The notes under the pieces are model-generated. The model ran no database searches. It worked only from the letters and a program-made list of their open reading frames with translations, and was not told the origin of the DNA. DNA of 8,805 nt from an uncultured Oscillospiraceae bacterium (lineage in GTDB: Bacteria > Bacillota > Clostridia > Oscillospirales > Oscillospiraceae), in assembly GCA_934659415.1 (NCBI GenBank), contig CAKUHW010000034.1:1-8805 (forward strand), read 5' to 3'. The translations under genes were made by a program, and so were the position numbers. Positions 5,759 through 8,805 of the stretch are shown here, piece by piece. How positions within the stretch are numbered: the stretch's first letter is position 1; every line of letters starts with the position of its first letter.

Positions 5759-6916
5759 ATGCGGATGAGAAAAAAGAAAAATCTGGAGCCCAGGATGGAG
5801 GCATGCAGCAGCCTGTGGATCCGTCAGCCGGAGGAGTACCGGGGGAAATGGCGCACGCTGATGCCGTCGGCCGGCGCGCTGCGGCTGGAGCTGGGGTGCG
5901 GCAAGGGCCGCTTTACCGCGGAGACCGCGGCCGCCCACCCGGAGGACCTGTATGTGGCGGTGGAGCGGGTGGCGGACGCCATGGTCATCGCCATGGAGCG
6001 CTGCCGGGAGAGAGGTCTGACCAACGTGTTCTTTATTGACGGGGACGCGGCGGAGCTCAGCCGCTATTTTGCGCCGGACGAGGTGGACCTGCTGTATATC
6101 AATTTCTGCGACCCCTGGCCCTCGGTCAAGCACGCCCCCCGCAGGCTTACCCACGAGAACTTTCTGCGGGGCTACCGCGAGGTGCTGCGCTCCGGCGGCG
6201 AGATCCGCTTCAAAACGGACAACCGCGATCTCTTTGAATGGTCGCTGTTCCAGTTCCCCAAGGCGGGCTTCGCCCTCAGCCAGGTGACCCGCGACCTGCA
6301 CGGGAACGGGGTCCGGGGCGTCATGACGGATTATGAGGAAAAGTTTCACGCCATGGGTACGCCCATCAACCGCTGCGTCGGGACAAAGGGGCCGCTGCCC
6401 GACGTACCGCTGGAAGAGGGCCTGGCCGCGGCGCTGCCCGGCTTTGAGGTGCGCGGGGTGACCGGGCAGGATGAAGAGGCGGTGCTGGAGCTGATGCGGA
6501 GCAATCCCGCCTACTACGCCATGCAGGGCGAAGCGCCCACCCTGGACACCCTGCGGGCTGACCGCGCTGCGCTGCCCCCCCGGTGCACGGCGCAGCAGAA
6601 GCATTTCCTTGCCCTGTGGCGGGAGGGCCGGCCTGCGGTGCTGCTGGACCTTGTGGAGGGGTATCCCAGGGAGCGGACGCTGTTTGTGGGCCTGCTTGAG
6701 GTGGCCGGGCCGCTCCACCGCACCGGCGTGGGCCGGAAGACGGTGGACGCGCTGCTGTCCGCCGCCAAGGACGCGGGGATGGACGGGGTGCGCCTGGCCT
6801 GCCTGAAGTGCAACGGGCCCGCGGAGACCTTCTGGCAGGCCATGGGCTTTGCCGTGGTCCGCGAGGGTGAGTCCGTTGACGGCCAGCCTGTGCGGATACT
6901 GGAGCGGAGGGTGTGA
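5759..6916 (+). CDS. trmB: Fusion of tRNA (guanine-46-N7)-methyltransferase TrmB and a GNAT acetyltransferase
   Basis: The first 210 of 385 residues are TrmB, which makes m7G46 in the tRNA variable loop from S-adenosylmethionine. Seen are the SAM motif LELGCGKGRF (43-52), VAVERVADA (67-75), the NFCDPWP catalytic segment with D118, HAPRRLTHENFL (125-136), RFKTDN (150-155) and the closing TDYEEKFHAMGTPI (190-203). From about 228 a GNAT N-acetyltransferase follows in the same frame: SNPAYYAMQGEAPTLDTL, ALWREGRPAVLLDLVEGYP (286-303), the acetyl-CoA loop LHRTGVGRKTVDALL (319-333, with His where Gln/Arg is usual) and NGPAETFWQAMGF (352-364). The linker is short (about residues 211-227) and has no stop or restart site, so one polypeptide is expected. 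The ATG follows GAGGTGGA by five bases. The GNAT substrate is unknown; tRNA, a ribosomal protein or a small molecule are all possible. Confidence 0.92.
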   Translation: MRMRKKKNLEPRMEACSSLWIRQPEEYRGKWRTLMPSAGALRLELGCGKGRFTAETAAAHPEDLYVAVERVADAMVIAMERCRERGLTNVFFIDGDAAELSRYFAPDEVDLLYINFCDPWPSVKHAPRRLTHENFLRGYREVLRSGGEIRFKTDNRDLFEWSLFQFPKAGFALSQVTRDLHGNGVRGVMTDYEEKFHAMGTPINRCVGTKGPLPDVPLEEGLAAALPGFEVRGVTGQDEEAVLELMRSNPAYYAMQGEAPTLDTLRADRAALPPRCTAQQKHFLALWREGRPAVLLDLVEGYPRERTLFVGLLEVAGPLHRTGVGRKTVDALLSAAKDAGMDGVRLACLKCNGPAETFWQAMGFAVVREGESVDGQPVRILERRV

Positions 6917-6944
6917 AACAGTACCTTTGTTATTTATAATGGAA

Positions 6945-6990
6945 GGTCCCGCGGCGGAGATCTGTGCTCCGCCGCGGGGCCTTGTTTTGT
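6945..6990 (+). terminator. Intrinsic terminator after trmB-GNAT
   Basis: GGTCCCGCGGCGGAG (6945-6959) pairs with CTCCGCCGCGGGGCC (6967-6981) over 15 positions with one T-G wobble and a 7-base loop, followed by TTGTTTTGT. It starts 28 bases after the stop codon and reads correctly for the plus strand. Confidence 0.85.
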
Positions 6991-7010
6991 GTGTGCTGCT
7001 CCGGAGCCGC

Positions 7011-7450
7011 TCAGATGTACAGCAGCTCTTTCGCCCGGGCGGTGAGCTCCGCCCGGCAGTCGGGATGGGCAATGCCGATCAGCGCCAGGGTGCGCTGGCG
7101 CACGCTGCGGCCCCGCAGGGCGGCCACGCCGTACTCTGTGACCACGTAGTCCACATAGTTTCGGTGGGCAGAAAGGAGGTGCTGCCCCGGAGAAAGCCCT
7201 CCGCCAGATCCGGCCCGAAAAAGAAAGCCTCTGTATCGGTATGCCCGGCCATATCCGGCCCGCCGACGGCGGCGTACCGGCCGCAGCGCCCCTTGCGCAG
7301 TACTACGCCGCGCAGCCGGGGGGCTGCCGTGTGCAGCCGGGCGAGAATGGACGCCGGTTCGTTGCAGTCCGAGGCGCAGGTGACCACGTCGCCGCTGCGC
7401 AGCAGCTCCAGACATTGGTCCGGCGTCGCCAGCTTGGAGGCATAAGAGAA
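7011..7450 (-). pseudogene. Relic of an acetyl-CoA hydrolase/4-hydroxybutyrate-type CoA-transferase
   Basis: Two pieces of the same family are visible on the minus strand in different frames. The upstream piece (about 7450-7160) reads YASKLATPDQCLELLRSGDV and continues to HTDTEAFFFGPDLAEGFLRG, like the N-terminal region. The downstream piece (about 7160-7011) reads NYVDYVVTEYGVAALRG and ends IAHPDCRAELTARAKELLYI, the typical C-terminus of Cat2/AbfT/butyryl-CoA:acetate CoA-transferase-like enzymes. Together they hold roughly 145 residues, whereas the family usually has about 430-450, so most of the middle, including the catalytic Glu region, is deleted and a frame change sits at the junction near 7160. 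No start codon precedes YASKL: the frame runs straight into the palindrome at 7450-7485 and then a stop. It cannot make an active enzyme. The original substrate cannot be told. Confidence 0.75.
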
Positions 7451-7485
7451 GCCCTCGGGCCGCGCTTCGGCGCGGCCCGAGGGCT
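7450..7485. repeat. GC-rich perfect palindrome with TTCG loop
   Basis: Sixteen-base arms (7450-7465 and 7470-7485) enclose TTCG (7466-7469), an exceptionally stable hairpin on the strand shown. Neither side has a direct T-run, so it is more like a dispersed palindromic repeat or transcript-end stabiliser than a textbook terminator. It borders the 5' end of the CoA-transferase relic. Confidence 0.7.
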
Positions 7486-7489
7486 CAGT

Positions 7490-7534
7490 CCGTCAAAAAA
7501 CTCAAGGGCGTTTTTTGACGGGTAAGCCGTCAAA
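7490..7534. repeat. Pair of alternative hairpins downstream of the LacI gene
   Basis: CCGTCAAAAAAC (7490-7501) pairs with GTTTTTTGACGG (7510-7521), and TTTGACGG (7514-7521) can instead pair with CCGTCAAA (7527-7534). The two hairpins share the middle segment and cannot form together. The T6 run lies inside the stem. With the adjacent GC-rich hairpin, this probably ends transcription coming from the LacI gene, but the form is not canonical. Confidence 0.55.
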
Positions 7535-7585
7535 CCGAAAATGAAATAACAGGCCGGACTATTTGCCGCAGAAAATACAAGACAT

Positions 7586-8608
7586 TTACAGTTCGAGCCG
7601 TGCAACGCTCTCACCGGCCAGAAGCCGGTAGGCGACCTGCTCGTGGACGGGGGAGAGATCATCGTGCTCCATACGCTCCAGCAGTAGCTCTACGCCCCGG
7701 CGGGCAATACCGGCGGTGTCCTGCCGGACGGTGGTCAGGCAGGGGACCAGATAGCGGGACAGGGGCACGCCGTCGTAACCGATGACCGACACATCCTCCG
7801 GCACCCGCAGACCGCGGTCCCGCAGGGCCCGGATGGCGCCGATGGCGATCACGTCGGACAGGGCAAAAATAGCGGTGAGCTCCGGGCAGCGATCCAGCAG
7901 ACGGCCGGCGGCGGCGTATCCGCCCTCCATGGAGTAGCGGCAGGGCTCGCCGATGCGGTCGGCGTCAAAGGGCAGGCCGCGGCGCTCAAAGCTGCGCCGG
8001 CAGCCCTGCACGCGGCTGAAGCCGATCTGAGAGCAGGACCAGTTGCCGCCCAGAATGCCGATCTTCTGGTGTCCGCATTCAAAGAGAAAATCCGCCGCGG
8101 TCTCCGCCCCGGCCTCATCGTCGGTGGTGACGCTGGACAGGTTGGGATAGCGGAACGCCTGGGCCGTATTGGTGAGCAGGACACAGGGGACGGTAATGGA
8201 GTGAAAGTCGTGGCGGAAGTACTCCAGGTCGCCCCCCAGGAACAGAATGGCGGGCGGCTTGTACTCCCGGCATACCTGCCGGGCAAAGGCCACTTCGTTG
8301 GCGTCCTCGTCCAGATAGTAGAGGGCGGCGTCCACGGTGTGGTCCTGAAGGCTCTGCTGCACATGCTCCACCATATCGGCAAAGAGCATGTTCTGCGTGC
8401 CCTTTACGATGATGGCCACCCGGCGGCCGGACTGCTGCTTGAGGTTTCGCGCGTTGTTGTTGGGCTGAAAGCCGTACTCCTCCACCACCGCCATCACCCG
8501 CCGCCGAGTGGCCTCGCTCACGTCCGGGTAGTGGTTGAGCACCCGGGATACCGTGGCCACGCCGCAGCCGGAGAGACGTGCGATATCTTTGATGGTCATG
8601 ACCGCCAT
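7586..8608 (-). CDS. LacI-family transcriptional regulator
   Basis: A 340-residue DNA-binding regulator, probably of carbohydrate uptake. Residues 4-25 form the LacI helix-turn-helix (MTIKDIARLSGCGVATVSRVLN), followed by VSEATRRRVMAVVEEYGFQPN and the hinge region NNARNLKQQ (about 51-59). Residues 62-335 are a sugar-binding-protein-like sensor domain with the usual landmarks VTTDDEAG, GHQKIGILGG, AIFALSDVIAIGAIRAL and VPEDVSVIGYDGVPLS. Its length is normal for the family. ATG 8608 is preceded by GTGAAGGG seven bases upstream; the ATG at 8599 (MTIKDIA) is an alternative start. Only three bases separate it from the permease stop, so it is probably co-transcribed with the transporter and regulates it in answer to the transported sugar. 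The effector and operator are not visible here. Confidence 0.92.
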   Translation of the reverse strand: MAVMTIKDIARLSGCGVATVSRVLNHYPDVSEATRRRVMAVVEEYGFQPNNNARNLKQQSGRRVAIIVKGTQNMLFADMVEHVQQSLQDHTVDAALYYLDEDANEVAFARQVCREYKPPAILFLGGDLEYFRHDFHSITVPCVLLTNTAQAFRYPNLSSVTTDDEAGAETAADFLFECGHQKIGILGGNWSCSQIGFSRVQGCRRSFERRGLPFDADRIGEPCRYSMEGGYAAAGRLLDRCPELTAIFALSDVIAIGAIRALRDRGLRVPEDVSVIGYDGVPLSRYLVPCLTTVRQDTAGIARRGVELLLERMEHDDLSPVHEQVAYRLLAGESVARLEL

Positions 8609-8611
8609 GGT

Positions 8612-8805
8612 TCAGCCCTTCACCGCGCCGGCGGCCACGCCCTTGATGATGTGCTTCTGGCACAGCAGGTAGAAGATGATCACCGGCAGGATGGACAGCA
8701 GAATCAGAGCCATAGTGGCGCCCATATCCACGCTGCCGTAGCTGCCCTTCAGGTACTGAATCAGGATGGGGATGGTCATATACTCGGTGCGGTCCAGCAC
8801 CAGGT
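8612..8805 (-). CDS. C-terminal end of a MalG-type sugar ABC transporter permease, partial
   Basis: The last 63 or so residues of a carbohydrate ABC importer inner-membrane subunit; the gene starts beyond the right edge. It shows the end of the last extracytoplasmic loop (TEYMTIPILIQYLKGSYGSV), a final membrane helix (ATMALILLSILPVIIFYLL) and the conserved tail QKHIIKGVAAGAVKG typical of MalG/CUT1 permeases. The EAA loop that contacts the ATPase would lie outside the window. The LacI gene follows directly. The companion permease and the solute-binding protein are expected farther upstream on this strand. Confidence 0.88.
   Translation of the reverse strand, partial: LVLDRTEYMTIPILIQYLKGSYGSVDMGATMALILLSILPVIIFYLLCQKHIIKGVAAGAVKG

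Noticed and set aside
5741..7072. Long minus-strand open frame opposite trmB-GNAT
   Set aside because: It is rich in Pro, Arg, His and Gly with no motif, and lies opposite a gene with a complete set of TrmB and GNAT motifs; high GC makes such antisense frames common.

Overview
The window comes from a GC-rich, Gram-positive, probably anaerobic gut-type Firmicute, most likely a relative of the Oscillospiraceae; this placement is inference. It rests on strong AGGAGG-type ribosome binding sites, a ferredoxin-tailed dihydropyrimidine/dihydroorotate dehydrogenase-like enzyme, a SpoIID-type protein, a lipoprotein signal typical of Gram-positives, a relic of a butyrate-type CoA-transferase, and a sugar ABC permease followed by a LacI regulator. 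No rRNA, tRNA, CRISPR array, recognisable recombinase or transposase was seen.

Layout, left to right. (1) 2-1039 (+): the 3' part of a flavin/iron-sulfur dehydrogenase of the PreA/DPD type. (2) 1119-1889 (+): an HNH nuclease with an N-terminal helical, winged-helix-like region and its own promoter. (3) 1914-4499: an AT-richer segment bracketed by a perfect 63-bp direct repeat, each copy containing a long palindrome. Inside it are a small unrecognised open frame, a secreted SpoIID-like protein and a lipoprotein, the last two forming a short operon. (4) 4488-5612 (-): a D12-class (Dam-like) adenine methyltransferase whose last codons lie inside the right-hand repeat. (5) 5613-5758: a compact divergent promoter region with a palindrome. 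(6) 5759-6916 (+): TrmB (tRNA m7G46 methyltransferase) fused in frame to a GNAT acetyltransferase, followed by a good intrinsic terminator. (7) 7011-7450 (-): a decayed acetyl-CoA hydrolase/4-hydroxybutyrate CoA-transferase-type gene with its start and most of its middle missing. (8) 7450-7534: a cluster of palindromes. (9) 7586-8608 (-): a LacI-family regulator, immediately downstream of (10) the C-terminal end of a MalG-type sugar permease running off the right edge.

The most interesting structure is the low-GC segment. If one repeat copy and everything between the copies are removed, the HNH nuclease and the adenine methyltransferase become a convergent pair sharing one strong hairpin terminator. 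That suggests either an integration with duplication of its target, or two copies of a dispersed palindromic repeat flanking acquired genes. The nuclease and methyltransferase may be a restriction-modification-like pair, but this is inference. The permease and LacI gene are probably one transcription unit for carbohydrate uptake with its own regulator. The TrmB-GNAT fusion is a clear domain architecture worth following up.
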